This document shows positions 43,027-52,676 of a stretch of 64,000 nt of DNA, in pieces. The notes beneath the pieces are model-generated. The model was not told where the DNA came from and did no database searches. It saw only the letters and a list, made by a program, of their open reading frames with translations. Numbering within the stretch: position 1 is the first letter of the stretch; each line of letters starts with the position of its first letter. The DNA is from Yersinia aleksiciae (GTDB taxonomy: Bacteria; Pseudomonadota; Gammaproteobacteria; Enterobacterales; Enterobacteriaceae): contig NZ_CP011975.1 of the NCBI RefSeq assembly GCF_001047675.1, positions 1,156,073 through 1,220,072 of the forward strand. Reading direction: 5' to 3'. A program made the translations under genes and the position numbers.

Positions 43027-43914
43027 TTATTTAGGTAGCGGTGAAAAGAGCTCAAAAAAGACAAACAGCTCTTCCAACTGCTCAAAGTTACCTTCTCCTT
43101 CACCTTTTTCATAAGCCAGATGCAGTACTAATTCGACAAAAAAGAAACTGATAATTCTGCTTTTAAATATCGATTGTGCATCACTGGGCAACACAAACTG
43201 TAGATTACAGAACTTCCCATAAGGATTAGATTCTGAATTGGTCACCAGTACCACTACCGCGTCTTTCTTACGAAACCACTCTGTCACTCGAATTACGACG
43301 CGGTTAAATCGATAGTAGGAGAAAGCGATCAGCACATCTTTGCTGGATAAGTTCAGTAAGTCTTTTGGTAGATCCCCGACATCAACTGAGAGCAGCGTCA
43401 CTTTATCCCTAAAGTATTTAATCAGGGTGGTAAAGTGCTTAGCCATCGCGTGAGATGAGGAAGGACCAATAACGTAGAGATGTCTGTCAGTGTCTAAAAT
43501 AAGGCTGATAAACTCATCCAGACTTTCAATATCAATATTTTCTTTGAAATTATCAAACAGCAGGGTCACATTTTGATTAAATTCAGAAACGATCTCTGCC
43601 GTCGTAACCTTGGCCTTCCCCTGAGCGCGTGATACCAGTTCGAACGGCGGTACCAGCTTCTGCTGAGAGAGCGTCTCTTCCAGCTCGCGTTTGAAGGCCG
43701 AATAGCCGGTAAATCCCAACTTATTTAAAAATCGCCCAACCGTTGCTTTACTCACCATCGCATTACGGGCGAGATCAACAATGCCATGATAGGGGAGTTC
43801 GTTAAAATGCACTTGAATATAAGCATCCAGTCGACACTCTGATTCTGTTAATGAAGTTAACTGTGTGGTTTGTGAAATATACTTTTCGAGTGTCAATAAA
43901 TTATTATTTTCCAT
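43027..43914 (-). CDS. RpiR-family transcription regulator
   Basis: A 295-residue regulator with an N-terminal HTH of the RpiR type (residues 30-80: MVSKATVGRFLNKLGFTGYSAF) and a C-terminal SIS domain (about 125-260; VIGPSSSHAMAKHF) that senses a small ligand, usually a phosphosugar or related acid. It lies between the lyase gene and the divergent carrier gene. The perfect 19-bp palindrome in front of the carrier and two similar ones in front of the lyase and porin genes are the likely binding sites. Confidence 0.88.
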   Translation of the reverse strand: MENNNLLTLEKYISQTTQLTSLTESECRLDAYIQVHFNELPYHGIVDLARNAMVSKATVGRFLNKLGFTGYSAFKRELEETLSQQKLVPPFELVSRAQGKAKVTTAEIVSEFNQNVTLLFDNFKENIDIESLDEFISLILDTDRHLYVIGPSSSHAMAKHFTTLIKYFRDKVTLLSVDVGDLPKDLLNLSSKDVLIAFSYYRFNRVVIRVTEWFRKKDAVVVLVTNSESNPYGKFCNLQFVLPSDAQSIFKSRIISFFFVELVLHLAYEKGEGEGNFEQLEELFVFFELFSPLPK

Positions 43915-44224
43915 CCATCATTGCCTCTTGGCATTCTTGTTGGCTAACATTAAATATATTCCCAAAAAAATATCTTGCTCATGTTCAGACTAAGGTGAAA
44001 GGAAATTATTGAGCGGGTAATCGATGTTTTTACGTTATGAGATCCTGCGCACAAATTACTGTGAGAAAACTGTTTTCTCATTCTACCCATGATTTCTAAA
44101 TTCTACTATGGCTGTATTACTAACAGGCATGCTGATTAATCGTCGCCACCTGACTTATATCAAGAAGAGATTATTTAACAGTGTTTTTTTTCTACCTGGG
44201 AAAACAAATAAAAGGGTACATCTC
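43915..44224. promoter_or_regulatory. Divergent promoter region of rpiR-like and dcuC-like genes
   Basis: About 310 bases with no clear gene. The perfect palindrome TGAGAAAA-CTG-TTTTCTCA is at 44062-44080. The frame that is open upstream of the chosen carrier start lies in this region but lacks a good ribosome site and a membrane pattern. Confidence 0.6.
44062..44080. promoter_or_regulatory. Perfect 19-bp palindrome, candidate RpiR operator 3
   Basis: TGAGAAAACTGTTTTCTCA has 8-bp arms and a 3-base centre. It lies about 145 bases upstream of the carrier start and about 150 bases from the rpiR start, in the shared promoter region. Confidence 0.6.
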
Positions 44225-45595
44225 ATGACTGCATTTATAATTGCAATAGTGATTACGATCATTGCTGCATGGTTAATCATCAAGAATTATCAACCTCAGA
44301 CAGTGTTGTTACTGGCCGGTATTTCCTTACTGACTATCACCGCCGTCTTTTATCCTGAAAACAGCATCGTATACGACAAAGCAAAATCGACAGGTTCAGT
44401 CTGGATTGATATTTTTGCCTTTGCAAAAGATTCACTCTCAACTCAGGTGGCAGGCATCGGTTTGATTATCATGGCTGCGGGCGGTTTCGCAAGCTACATG
44501 GACCATATCAAAGCGTCAAATGCCATGGTTAATGCCTGTATTCGCCCTCTGCAAATCATCAAGGCACCCTATCTGATTCTGGCTCTGGGCTATATCTGTG
44601 CCCAGATGCTCCATGTGGCGATTTCGAGTGCAGCTGGCTTGGCCATGCTGTTATTGGTCACCTTCTTCCCGGTGCTGGTTCGTTTAGGTGTCAGTAAAGC
44701 TGCAGCAGCCTCGATGATTGGCCTGTGTGCCTTTATGGACCTTGGTCCCGCGGTAGGAACGGCCAATTTGGCGGCAAAACATGCCGGTATGGAAACCGCA
44801 ATCTACTTCGCCCATTACCAAATGCCGGTTGCGGTTGCGGTGATGCTGGTGGTGTCCATTCTCGTCTTCTTTACTGCCAAGTATTACGACAAAAAAGATG
44901 GTCACATCGTTGTCACTCAGGACATTGCCAGCGTCGAAAACGCTGAAGAGGAGCGCGTACCGACATTCTACGCATTATTACCTATCTTCCCTGTTGCCCT
45001 GGTACTGATATTCAGCCCGCTAATCATCGATACCATAAAAATAGATGTGGTCACTGCCATGATCATGGGTACGTTGATGGCATTTGCCTGCGAACTGCTG
45101 GTGAAACGTGATTTCCGCGCCTGTTGTAAAGGGGTTCAGGTCTTCTTCAAGGGCATGGGCAGTATGTTTACCAGTATCGTTTCTTTACTGGTTTGTGCCG
45201 ATATCTATGCTCAGGGGATGCAGAAGATTGGGGCCATAGACTATTTATTGGTATCAGTACAAAACGCCGGTTTTGGCTTCGCCAGTATGACGATTCTGAT
45301 GACGCTGTTGGTCGGTGTCACTGCGGTACTGACGGGATCGGGCGTTGCGGCCTTTTTCTCCTTCTCCGGTATGGCTCCCTCAATCGCGAGCAAGTTTGGT
45401 CAAGAAGCGGTTTACATGATTTTGCCTATGCAGTTAATGGCCGGTATGGGCCGTTCTATCTCTCCGGTGGCTGGGATCATCATCGCCGTCAGTAAAGCCG
45501 GTGAATGCTCTCCGTTTATGATTGTGAGACGAACACTGATTCCGGCTATCGGCGGCATTGTGGCGATGATGCTGGCGAATTTCCTGCTGTTCTAA
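44225..45595 (+). CDS. DcuC-family C4-dicarboxylate carrier
   Basis: A 456-residue protein with about 12-14 hydrophobic segments over its whole length, of the DcuC/YfcC-like anaerobic C4-dicarboxylate carrier group (fumarate, malate or succinate exchange or efflux). Typical segments are [20 protein letters not shown] near residue 75, [15 protein letters not shown] near 172-186 and [19 protein letters not shown] near 415. ATG at 44225 ([16 protein letters not shown]) is chosen because the protein then begins with a membrane segment, as in the family. The malic enzyme gene follows 46 bases later on the same strand. Confidence 0.88.
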   Translation: MTAFIIAIVITIIAAWLIIKNYQPQTVLLLAGISLLTITAVFYPENSIVYDKAKSTGSVWIDIFAFAKDSLSTQVAGIGLIIMAAGGFASYMDHIKASNAMVNACIRPLQIIKAPYLILALGYICAQMLHVAISSAAGLAMLLLVTFFPVLVRLGVSKAAAASMIGLCAFMDLGPAVGTANLAAKHAGMETAIYFAHYQMPVAVAVMLVVSILVFFTAKYYDKKDGHIVVTQDIASVENAEEERVPTFYALLPIFPVALVLIFSPLIIDTIKIDVVTAMIMGTLMAFACELLVKRDFRACCKGVQVFFKGMGSMFTSIVSLLVCADIYAQGMQKIGAIDYLLVSVQNAGFGFASMTILMTLLVGVTAVLTGSGVAAFFSFSGMAPSIASKFGQEAVYMILPMQLMAGMGRSISPVAGIIIAVSKAGECSPFMIVRRTLIPAIGGIVAMMLANFLLF

Positions 45596-45641
45596 AAGCA
45601 AAGCATTAACATCCTCATTGTCGAGTATTTGGATATTTAAT

Positions 45642-47336
45642 ATGTTTCATAAAACAAACGAAGATCCACTGTATATCCCCTATACCGGATCCTTACTGAT
45701 GGAGTCACCGCTTCTCAATAAGGGCAGTGGGTTTACCCGTACAGAACGGGAAATGTTTAATTTGCATGGGCTGCTACCTGCAGCGGTAGAAACAATTGAA
45801 GAGCAATCGCTACGGGCCTATCAGCAATTTCTCGACATCAAATCCGATATTGCCCGCCATATCTATCTGCGCAATATTCAGGATACCAATGAGACGTTGT
45901 TTTATCATATGGTCGGTAAGCATCTTTCTGAAATGATGCCGATTATTTACACCCCGGTTGTCGGCCATGCCTGCGAGTACTTTTCTGATATTTACCGCCG
46001 GGCCAGAGGGCTTTTTATCTCTTGGCCTGACCGGCACATGATCGATGATATTTTGCATAATGCGACCAAACAGAACATCAAAGTGATTGTAGTCACTGAC
46101 GGTGAACGCATACTCGGTCTGGGGGATCAGGGCATTGGCGGTATGGGGATACCCATTGGCAAACTCTCTTTGTATACCCTGTGTGGCGGTATCAGTCCTG
46201 CTCAAACATTGCCTATTTTACTTGATGTGGGAACTAACAATTCTCAGTTACTTAATGACCCGCTATACATGGGCTGGCGCCATCCACGAATTACCGGTGA
46301 TGAGTACTTTGAATTTGTCGATATGTTTATCAGCGCAATCAAACGCCGCTGGCCCAACGTATTAGTGCAGTTTGAAGATTTTGCCCAGCATACCGCCATG
46401 CCGTTGCTCAACCGCTATCAGGATGAGATCTGCTGCTTTAATGATGACATTCAGGGAACGGCGGCGGTGACGTTGGGCACCATCATGGCCGCCTGCCGTG
46501 CCGCGAATAATCAGCTACGAGATCAACGGGTGGTCTTTCTGGGGGCAGGTTCCGCCGGATGCGGTATTGCCGAGCATATCGTGACGCAAATGGTGTCTGA
46601 GGGCTTAACCGATGCTGAAGCTCGTGCCAATATCTATATGGTTGATCGTTTTGGTTTGTTAACCGATGACCAAACCCATCTTGCGCCTTTCCAGCAGCAT
46701 CTGGCACAACCGCGCTCAAGCCTAACAGACTGGAGCAACCAGAGCGCAGCCTTCTCATTTATGGATGTGATCCAAAACGTCAAACCTACGGTGCTGATTG
46801 GGGTAACAGGTCAGCCGGGGCTGTTCAGCGAAGAAGTCATCCGGGCAATGTATCGCTACTGCCAAAAGCCGATCGTTATGCCGCTTTCTAACCCCACCTC
46901 ACGGGTGGAAGCGCGTCCGGAAGATATTCTCCGCTGGACCGATGGCAATGCCATTATCGCCACCGGTAGCCCGTTCGAACCAGTCACCTATAAAGAGAAG
47001 ATCTACCCGATTGTCCAGTGCAATAACGTCTACATCTTCCCCGGCATAGGACTTGCCGTCATCGCCAGCCAGGCCAGTCGCATAACGGAGAGCATGCTGA
47101 TGGTTGCAAGCCGAACGCTGGCTGACTTCTCACCGTTAGTGCGTGATGGCGATGGCCCGCTACTGCCAGATATTAAAGATATCCAGCAAGTGACACAGGC
47201 TATCGCCTATAACGTCGCAAAAGAGGCACAGTTAGTCGGTGTCGCCGCCGACATCCCAGATGAGATACTGAGAAGAGATATCGCCAAGAATTTCTGGCAT
47301 CCGCAATACCGTTCTTATAAGCGAACCTCGTTTTAA
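45642..47336 (+). CDS. maeA: NAD-dependent malic enzyme
   Basis: A 564-residue oxidative malate decarboxylase (malate + NAD+ to pyruvate + CO2 + NADH). The length equals that of E. coli MaeA when ATG 45642 is used. Motifs are in order: [31 protein letters not shown] with the substrate Arg/Lys region, [15 protein letters not shown] for the metal site, and the NAD-binding [12 protein letters not shown]. With a dicarboxylate carrier and a fumarate-releasing lyase next to it, it would take the C4 product to pyruvate. A hairpin follows the gene. Confidence 0.94.
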   Translation: MFHKTNEDPLYIPYTGSLLMESPLLNKGSGFTRTEREMFNLHGLLPAAVETIEEQSLRAYQQFLDIKSDIARHIYLRNIQDTNETLFYHMVGKHLSEMMPIIYTPVVGHACEYFSDIYRRARGLFISWPDRHMIDDILHNATKQNIKVIVVTDGERILGLGDQGIGGMGIPIGKLSLYTLCGGISPAQTLPILLDVGTNNSQLLNDPLYMGWRHPRITGDEYFEFVDMFISAIKRRWPNVLVQFEDFAQHTAMPLLNRYQDEICCFNDDIQGTAAVTLGTIMAACRAANNQLRDQRVVFLGAGSAGCGIAEHIVTQMVSEGLTDAEARANIYMVDRFGLLTDDQTHLAPFQQHLAQPRSSLTDWSNQSAAFSFMDVIQNVKPTVLIGVTGQPGLFSEEVIRAMYRYCQKPIVMPLSNPTSRVEARPEDILRWTDGNAIIATGSPFEPVTYKEKIYPIVQCNNVYIFPGIGLAVIASQASRITESMLMVASRTLADFSPLVRDGDGPLLPDIKDIQQVTQAIAYNVAKEAQLVGVAADIPDEILRRDIAKNFWHPQYRSYKRTSF

Positions 47337-47357
47337 TAATGACTCATTAGCTCAATA

Positions 47358-47385
47358 AACCCCTTACCGCTCAGGCTAAGGGGTT
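47358..47385 (+). terminator. Terminator-like hairpin after maeA
   Basis: The perfect 9-bp stem AACCCCTTA / TAAGGGGTT with a 10-base loop lies 22 bases after the maeA stop; only a weak T-rich tail (ATCGTTAT) follows. Confidence 0.6.
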
Positions 47386-47416
47386 ATCGTTATGAGTAGA
47401 AAGCAGCGGCGAACGG

Positions 47417-47720
47417 GTGGTAGCTATCACCCAGCCTGCAGTCAGTGCTGCACTAAAGATTCTGGAAAAAGGCGCGGGCATTAAGTTGTTCCACCGCACA
47501 CCGAAAGACATAATGCCCCTCTGCGGGTCATGAGATGGCCCCCTGTATCAGCCGAGCCTTGAACAGTCGCCGTGATTCAGTGATTGACCGCCATTCGGAT
47601 ATCAAAGTCGTCACTCATGAGAGTGGTTTTGCCACCCTAGTGACAGAACTCCGCTCCGGCGATATTGATCTCATAGCAGAATCGGGGTCACCAACAATCG
47701 TCAGGGACTCATTCTCCGCC
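47417..47720 (+). pseudogene. Remnant of a LysR-type regulator gene
   Basis: The frame from 47417 gives the second half of a LysR helix-turn-helix (VVAITQPAVSAALKILE, then GIKLFHRTPKD) and ends at a TGA at about 47531. Another frame from about 47583 gives part of a ligand-binding domain (DIKVVTHESGFATLVTELR, then GDIDLIAESG). The start of the HTH, most of the linker and the last two thirds of the ligand domain are missing. It is a decayed gene with deletions and frame changes. It lies between maeA and the ParD-like gene. Confidence 0.8.
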
Positions 47721-47799
47721 AGATTAAATGCTTGGGGAGGTGTATTTTCCCCGCCCTTATGGCAATATACGTTCCATATATGTTTCGTATAGGTGTTTT

Positions 47800-48048
47800 A
47801 TGGGTATCGTAAAAATCTCCGATTTAATGCATGAAAACCTGCGTATCGCCAGCAATGCCATGAGTCGCTCAATTAACTCTCAGGCTGAGCACTGGCTCAA
47901 AATGGGTATGCTGGCCGAACTTTATCCCCAATTAACGCATCATGAACTTGCCCGAGCACTGGTTCAGGCAGAATTACAAGGAGGAGCTGACATTAGCAGA
48001 ATGATTCAAAATACAGCTCTTTTGAATAAAGAAGAGGAAGCACAATGA
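47800..48048 (+). CDS. ParD-like antitoxin-family protein
   Basis: An 82-residue protein of the ParD_like family (MGIVKISDLMHENLRIAS, AMSRSINSQAEHWLKMGML). The N-terminal part has the ribbon-helix-helix pattern of DNA-binding antitoxins. ATG at 47800 is chosen as the conserved start. Its stop overlaps the ATG of the methionine aminopeptidase gene (ATGA), the layout of a two-gene module. There is no ParE-type toxin gene here, so the aminopeptidase stands where the toxin would be. Confidence 0.85.
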   Translation: MGIVKISDLMHENLRIASNAMSRSINSQAEHWLKMGMLAELYPQLTHHELARALVQAELQGGADISRMIQNTALLNKEEEAQ

Positions 48049-48830
48049 CAGCCGTAAAAATACATTCAGCCGCTGAGATCGAAATGGCCCGCGCCGCAGG
48101 TCACGCAGCCGCTAAAGTATTAGAAATAATCACCCCCTATGTTCTCGCAGGTGTGACAACAGATGAAATTGATCGACTGTGCCACGATTACATTATTAAT
48201 GAGCTAAAAGTGATCCCCGCGAATATTGGTTATCACGGTTATGCCCATACTGTTTGTACTTCAGTCAATCATGTGGTCTGCCACGGAATTCCATCCGATA
48301 AAAAACTCAAAAATGGTGATATCGTCAATATTGACGTGGCGATTATTAAAGAGGGTTGGTATGGCGATACCAGCAGAATGTATTTTGTCGGTGAGCCATC
48401 GGTCAGAGCCAAACGTCTGGTTGATATCACCTATTTATCCATGGTCGAGGGGATCAAAGTTGTGCGCCCCGGGGCGACACTCGGCGATATTGGGGCGGCC
48501 ATTCAGCATGTCGCTGAGGGCGCGGGCTTCTCGGTCGTCAGAGAGTATTGTGGTCACGGCGTGGGTCAGGAATATCATACTGCACCGCAGGTGCTGCACT
48601 ATGGGATTGCTGGGACCGGCATGATCCTCAAACCGGGAATGATTTTTACCATTGAACCGATGATTAATGCTGGTAAAGCCGCAACCAGCGTACTTTCTGA
48701 TGGCTGGACCGTGGTCACCAAAGACCGCTCCCTGTCGGCACAGTGGGAGCACACCATTGCCGTGACCGAGTCCGGATATGACTTGCTGACGCCGTGGCCT
48801 GAAGGCACCGGAGAGTACCCCGCAATATAA
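48045..48830 (+). CDS. Type I methionine aminopeptidase (accessory copy)
   Basis: A 261-residue pita-bread enzyme that removes the N-terminal Met from new proteins. All five metal ligands are visible: Asp in VNIDVAI, Asp in GDTSRM, His in CGHGVGQ, Glu in TIEPMI and Glu in QWEHTI. The substrate-side His is in YHTAPQV. The housekeeping map gene of enterobacteria lies beside rpsB; this copy lies instead beside a ParD-like gene and overlaps it, so it is probably a second enzyme. Whether it modifies special proteins or serves in a toxin-antitoxin-like pair is unknown. Confidence 0.92.
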   Translation: MTAVKIHSAAEIEMARAAGHAAAKVLEIITPYVLAGVTTDEIDRLCHDYIINELKVIPANIGYHGYAHTVCTSVNHVVCHGIPSDKKLKNGDIVNIDVAIIKEGWYGDTSRMYFVGEPSVRAKRLVDITYLSMVEGIKVVRPGATLGDIGAAIQHVAEGAGFSVVREYCGHGVGQEYHTAPQVLHYGIAGTGMILKPGMIFTIEPMINAGKAATSVLSDGWTVVTKDRSLSAQWEHTIAVTESGYDLLTPWPEGTGEYPAI

Positions 48831-48873
48831 CGCGATGCGTATTTGTCACGAATCTATTTGTCACCAATACCGC

Positions 48874-48903
48874 AAAAAGGCTTGAGTAGAGAATACTCAA
48901 GCC
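48874..48903 (-). terminator. Terminator of the siderophore transporter operon
   Basis: The perfect 10-bp stem GGCTTGAGTA / TACTCAAGCC with a 5-base loop is followed on the minus strand by five T. It lies 54 bases after the ATPase gene stop and also between the convergent aminopeptidase and ATPase genes. Confidence 0.8.
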
Positions 48904-48956
48904 GTCGGAGCGCCCATCGGTGCAGTCACCGAGCTATAAATGAGGTTATTAATGAC

Positions 48957-49715
48957 TCAACGGTAATACACCGCGATATGCTGATCTTCCACTTTTTCTA
49001 TACTGACCTTTATATCGAAAATCTCCTCCAGAATATCAGATTTCATTATCTCTTCCGGCGCGCCCCGATATATTACCTCACCGTTTTTCATGGCGATCAT
49101 ATGGTCGGAGTAAGCTGAGGCGAAATTAATATCATGGATAACCAGTATGATGGTTTTGTGCAGCTCATCAGCAGCACGGCGCAATTGTTTCATCATCGCC
49201 ACGCAGTGTTTCATATCTAAATTATTCAATGGCTCATCCAGCAGGATATATTTCGTATCCTGACAAAGCACCATGGCGACATAAGCCCGTTGCCGCTGCC
49301 CACCCGAAAGCTCGTCAAGGTAGCGATCTTTTAGCGGCATCAGATTGAGGAACGCCATCGCAGCATCAATATGCTGGTGGTCACTCTCATTAAGCCGCCC
49401 CTTCGAATAGGGATAGCGACCAAACCCGACTAAATCCGATACGGTTAGGCGGCTGGTGAAGTGATTCTCTTGGCGCAAGACGGAAAGGATAGTCGCGAGC
49501 TTATCGCCAGACGTTTTCGCCACATCCAGCCCATTAAACAGTACGCGCCCCAGATCTGGCGTCAGCAAGCGGCTCATGATCGACAATAACGTAGACTTAC
49601 CGGCACCATTTGGTCCAATGATGGAGGTAATCCCACCAGAAGGAATGCTCTCATTGATATTATTGAGCACCGCTGTGTCCTGGTATTTTTTATTAATGTC
49701 ATTAATTTCAATCAC
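48957..49715 (-). CDS. Siderophore ABC transporter, ATP-binding subunit
   Basis: A 252-residue ATPase of the FepC/CeuD type. Walker A GPNGAGKST (about residue 33-41), signature LSGGQRQRAYVAM, Walker B YILLDEPLNN and the switch His in VIHDINFA are all present. GTG at 49715 overlaps the permease stop. It is the last gene of a four-gene iron-siderophore import operon. Confidence 0.92.
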   Translation of the reverse strand: MIEINDINKKYQDTAVLNNINESIPSGGITSIIGPNGAGKSTLLSIMSRLLTPDLGRVLFNGLDVAKTSGDKLATILSVLRQENHFTSRLTVSDLVGFGRYPYSKGRLNESDHQHIDAAMAFLNLMPLKDRYLDELSGGQRQRAYVAMVLCQDTKYILLDEPLNNLDMKHCVAMMKQLRRAADELHKTIILVIHDINFASAYSDHMIAMKNGEVIYRGAPEEIMKSDILEEIFDIKVSIEKVEDQHIAVYYR

Positions 49716-50719
49716 ACTGGAGCCTTTTTTATTAAAAGATAAATAAATAGCGCGCCACCAATAAACTCAATCACCACCGACAGCGTTCCCGACATATTCA
49801 GCAGGCGTTCGAGGATCAATTGGCCGCCAACCAAGGTAATAGTCCCCAGCAGAAAGACGCCCGGTAGCAAATATTGATGCCGGAATGATCCCACAATCGG
49901 GTAAGCCAGATTAGCGATCAATAAGCCTAAAAATGTCAGCGGCCCGACAAGCGCTGTCGAAATAGCCACCAATAACGAGACCAGCAGCAGGATAGCGGTT
50001 ATTTTTTTCTGGTAGGCAACCCCCAGATTAATCGCGGTATTTCTGCCTAGGGCGATAATATCGAGGCAATAGCGCATGCGCCAAACGATAATACCCACCA
50101 TCACAATTATCCCAGTGGACAGGGCGATAATTTCCGGAGCAGCTCGCGTAAAAGTCGCGAACACCCTCCCCTGCAAGATGGCAAATTCTCCCGGCGAAAG
50201 CAGGCGCTGCATCAAGCTGGATAAACTGCGAAATAAGGTGCCGCACACCAATCCCACCAGCAGCACTTTGTGCAGATTGATCCCCACACCGCTCAGTAAC
50301 CAGCGATAAAGAAATACCGAGAACAGTAGCAGCAGTGCCGATTCGCAGAGAAACTTGCCGGTGACGCCCAACACTTTGAACCCATTGGCATCAATAAAGA
50401 ATATCAACATAGTCTGAATGAGGATAAATAGCGCCTCAAGCCCCATCACCGACGGCGTTAATATTCGGTTATTGGTGACCGTTTGGAATAAAACGGTGGC
50501 GATACCGGCGGCAAAGGCGACCAGCAGCATAGTGGCTAAAATAAGGCCACGGTGGACCAAAATATACTGAATATTGCCCTGTAGATTAATCGTCATAAAG
50601 ATGATGATAGCGACAAGGGCAATCAGGCTCAGTAACACTAGCCTTTTTGCCGGTATGCTTAGCGCCCTGTTATTTGCCTGAAGCGGGCTCTCTTTTGAAG
50701 AATACTCACTAGCCTGCAT
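49712..50719 (-). CDS. Siderophore ABC transporter, FecCD-type permease 2
   Basis: A 335-residue inner-membrane permease with about 9-10 hydrophobic segments. The FecCD landmarks are GPLTFLGLLIANLAYPIVG near the ATPase contact and LATMLLVAFAAGIATVLFQ. ATG at 50719 lies inside the end of the previous gene (11-base overlap); an in-frame TTG at 50737 is also possible. It pairs with permease 1 for a heterodimeric channel. Confidence 0.88.
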   Translation of the reverse strand: MQASEYSSKESPLQANNRALSIPAKRLVLLSLIALVAIIIFMTINLQGNIQYILVHRGLILATMLLVAFAAGIATVLFQTVTNNRILTPSVMGLEALFILIQTMLIFFIDANGFKVLGVTGKFLCESALLLLFSVFLYRWLLSGVGINLHKVLLVGLVCGTLFRSLSSLMQRLLSPGEFAILQGRVFATFTRAAPEIIALSTGIIVMVGIIVWRMRYCLDIIALGRNTAINLGVAYQKKITAILLLVSLLVAISTALVGPLTFLGLLIANLAYPIVGSFRHQYLLPGVFLLGTITLVGGQLILERLLNMSGTLSVVIEFIGGALFIYLLIKKAPV

Positions 50720-51668
50720 GGCGTTTCGTCCTAACAATTAATAACAGGAAAACCAGTGCGCCAATGGCCCCTAAAATAACGCTGGCAGGTATTTCAAATG
50801 GGTAGCTAATTAACCGACCGATAATGTCACATAAAACGACCAGCCCACCGCCACACAGCGCCACCCAGGGTATGGTTCGTCGTAAATTGTCCCCCATCGC
50901 CATACTGACAATATTGGGGACAATTAAACCGAGGAAAGGCAGCACACCAATCACCACCACCACCACACCGCTGATGATGGCAATGATGGACATCCCGACC
51001 ATCATCACGCGCTGATAATTCAAGCCAACATTGACCGAGAAGTCCCGCCCCATGCCAGCAACGGTAAAGCGATCGGCGATCAGGCAGGCAATCAGTGTCA
51101 ACGCGCCGACTATCCACAGCAGCTCATAGCGGCCCTGCAACACACCAGAGAAATCACCGGATTCCCAGCTACCGAGCGATTGCAGCAGATCGAACTCCAT
51201 CGCCAAAAAGGTGGTCACTGCACTAAATACCGCACCCAGCATAATGCCCGTTAGCGGCACCATCAGCGCCGATTTCATCCTCATGCGCGCAAGTAGCATC
51301 ATAAACATCGCGGTGCCGCCCATCGCAAAGAGTGTGGCGACCAGCATTTTGACGACCACTGGCGCTGATGGGCTAAATACCATAACCAATAACAAGCCAA
51401 GGCTGGCCGATTGGGTGGTTCCCGCAATAGAAGGCTCGACAAAACGGTTTTGTGTCAGCATCTGCATAATCAGACCGGCGACACTCATCGCACTCCCCGC
51501 CAGAACCAGTGCCAATGTTCGCGGCACTCGGCTGAGGAGGAAGATGTCGCGCATATCGGGATCTGACCACACATCCGCGACGGTGACATGTCCGGCACCG
51601 ATAAACAGACTGCACATCATCAGGCCCAGTAAGATAACCAGGCCGGCGATAACACTAAGATTTTTCAT
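50709..51668 (-). CDS. Siderophore ABC transporter, FecCD-type permease 1
   Basis: A 319-residue permease with about 9-10 hydrophobic segments, RVPRTLALVLAGSAMSVAG (the conserved FecCD N-terminal motif) and VLPFLGLIVPNIVSM near the ATPase contact. It lies 9 bases after the binding-protein gene and overlaps permease 2. Confidence 0.9.
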   Translation of the reverse strand: MKNLSVIAGLVILLGLMMCSLFIGAGHVTVADVWSDPDMRDIFLLSRVPRTLALVLAGSAMSVAGLIMQMLTQNRFVEPSIAGTTQSASLGLLLVMVFSPSAPVVVKMLVATLFAMGGTAMFMMLLARMRMKSALMVPLTGIMLGAVFSAVTTFLAMEFDLLQSLGSWESGDFSGVLQGRYELLWIVGALTLIACLIADRFTVAGMGRDFSVNVGLNYQRVMMVGMSIIAIISGVVVVVIGVLPFLGLIVPNIVSMAMGDNLRRTIPWVALCGGGLVVLCDIIGRLISYPFEIPASVILGAIGALVFLLLIVRTKRHAG

Positions 51669-51677
51669 CAGTAATGA

Positions 51678-52631
51678 TTATTGTGCGGGTGCTTGTTTAT
51701 CCAGCACTGAGGCAATTTTATCCATCAGCTGCGTATAGCTCTGCACACCACCGGCAATATAGAGTGAGGCAGAATCAAGATAGACAATATGGTTATTTTG
51801 CCAGGCTTTAGTTTTATGAATCAGCGGATTATCAAGAACTTGCTGTGCGGATTGCCCTTCGGCCCGACCAATCGCATTGTCGCGATCCAGCACAAACAGC
51901 CATTCAGGGTTAGCATTAAGAATGAATTCTGAGGTCACCACATTGCCATGGCGGCCCGATTCTGTGAAAGTGGCCGCAGGCTTGAATCCCAGCTCATCAA
52001 AGACAAAGCCAAAACGGGAACCCGGGGTGTAAGCAGACATTTTTCCGCCGCTGACCATCACCACCATAGCTGAACCTGCGTCAGCTGATTTTTGCTTGAT
52101 GTCGTTTATCTGGGCGGTGAATTTGCTCAACAGCGCTTTCGCATCGTCCTCTTTACCAAAAATGGAGGCCAGTTGCTCAGTGCGCTGAGTCAGGCTCCGG
52201 GTAAAGTGCTGAGTATCAATATCAAGTGCGATGGTGGGCGCGATGGCACTCAGTTTGTCATACGCATCTTGAGCGCGGCCACCCGCAATGATCAGATCAG
52301 GTTTTGCCTGGCTCAGTGCCTCGTAATCAGGTTCAAAGAGTGTGCCTGCATTCAAATATTCGGGGCCACTGTATTTGGATAAAAAGGCGGGCAGATGCGT
52401 GCTGGTTTGTGGGACACCAGCCACTTTAATGTTCAGGGCATCGGCAGTATCCAACACCGATGGGTTCAATATAATCACTTTTTGCGGGTTTAGCGGAACC
52501 TGAGTGGTCCCTTGCGCATGTTCAATGCTGATTTTTGCTGTTGCTTCTGGAGCCGCAGATGAGTCATCACAACCGGTCATCGCAACAGTGGCTGCCAATA
52601 ATGACGAAAATAGAGCCAGACGTAATCGCAT
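51678..52631 (-). CDS. Siderophore-binding lipoprotein (CeuE/YclQ-like)
   Basis: A 317-residue periplasmic binding protein. The start at 52631 (MRLRLALFSSLLAATVAMTGC) puts the lipoprotein signal and lipobox (AMTGC) at the N-terminus. A frame open to 52691 would read through the candidate Fur box and is rejected. The fold of class III binding proteins is seen (VIILNPSVLDTADAL; KPDLIIAGGR; VVMVSGGKMSAY). It resembles CeuE and YclQ, which bind catecholate iron complexes; the ligand here is not proven. It is the first gene of the import operon. Confidence 0.88.
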   Translation of the reverse strand: MRLRLALFSSLLAATVAMTGCDDSSAAPEATAKISIEHAQGTTQVPLNPQKVIILNPSVLDTADALNIKVAGVPQTSTHLPAFLSKYSGPEYLNAGTLFEPDYEALSQAKPDLIIAGGRAQDAYDKLSAIAPTIALDIDTQHFTRSLTQRTEQLASIFGKEDDAKALLSKFTAQINDIKQKSADAGSAMVVMVSGGKMSAYTPGSRFGFVFDELGFKPAATFTESGRHGNVVTSEFILNANPEWLFVLDRDNAIGRAEGQSAQQVLDNPLIHKTKAWQNNHIVYLDSASLYIAGGVQSYTQLMDKIASVLDKQAPAQ

Positions 52632-52676
52632 TTTCTCTCCTGAAAAGTGGGAATGTAAAGATCCTTGAGTGCTAAC

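Noticed and set aside
44108-44224. An N-terminal extension of 39 residues on the dicarboxylate carrier
   Set aside because: It has no membrane pattern and no ribosome site, while the ATG at 44225 starts directly with a membrane segment as in the family.
48045-48830. The housekeeping map gene
   Set aside because: The usual map neighbours (rpsB, tsf, glnD) are absent and it overlaps a ParD-like gene, so an accessory copy is more likely; the full genome would settle this.
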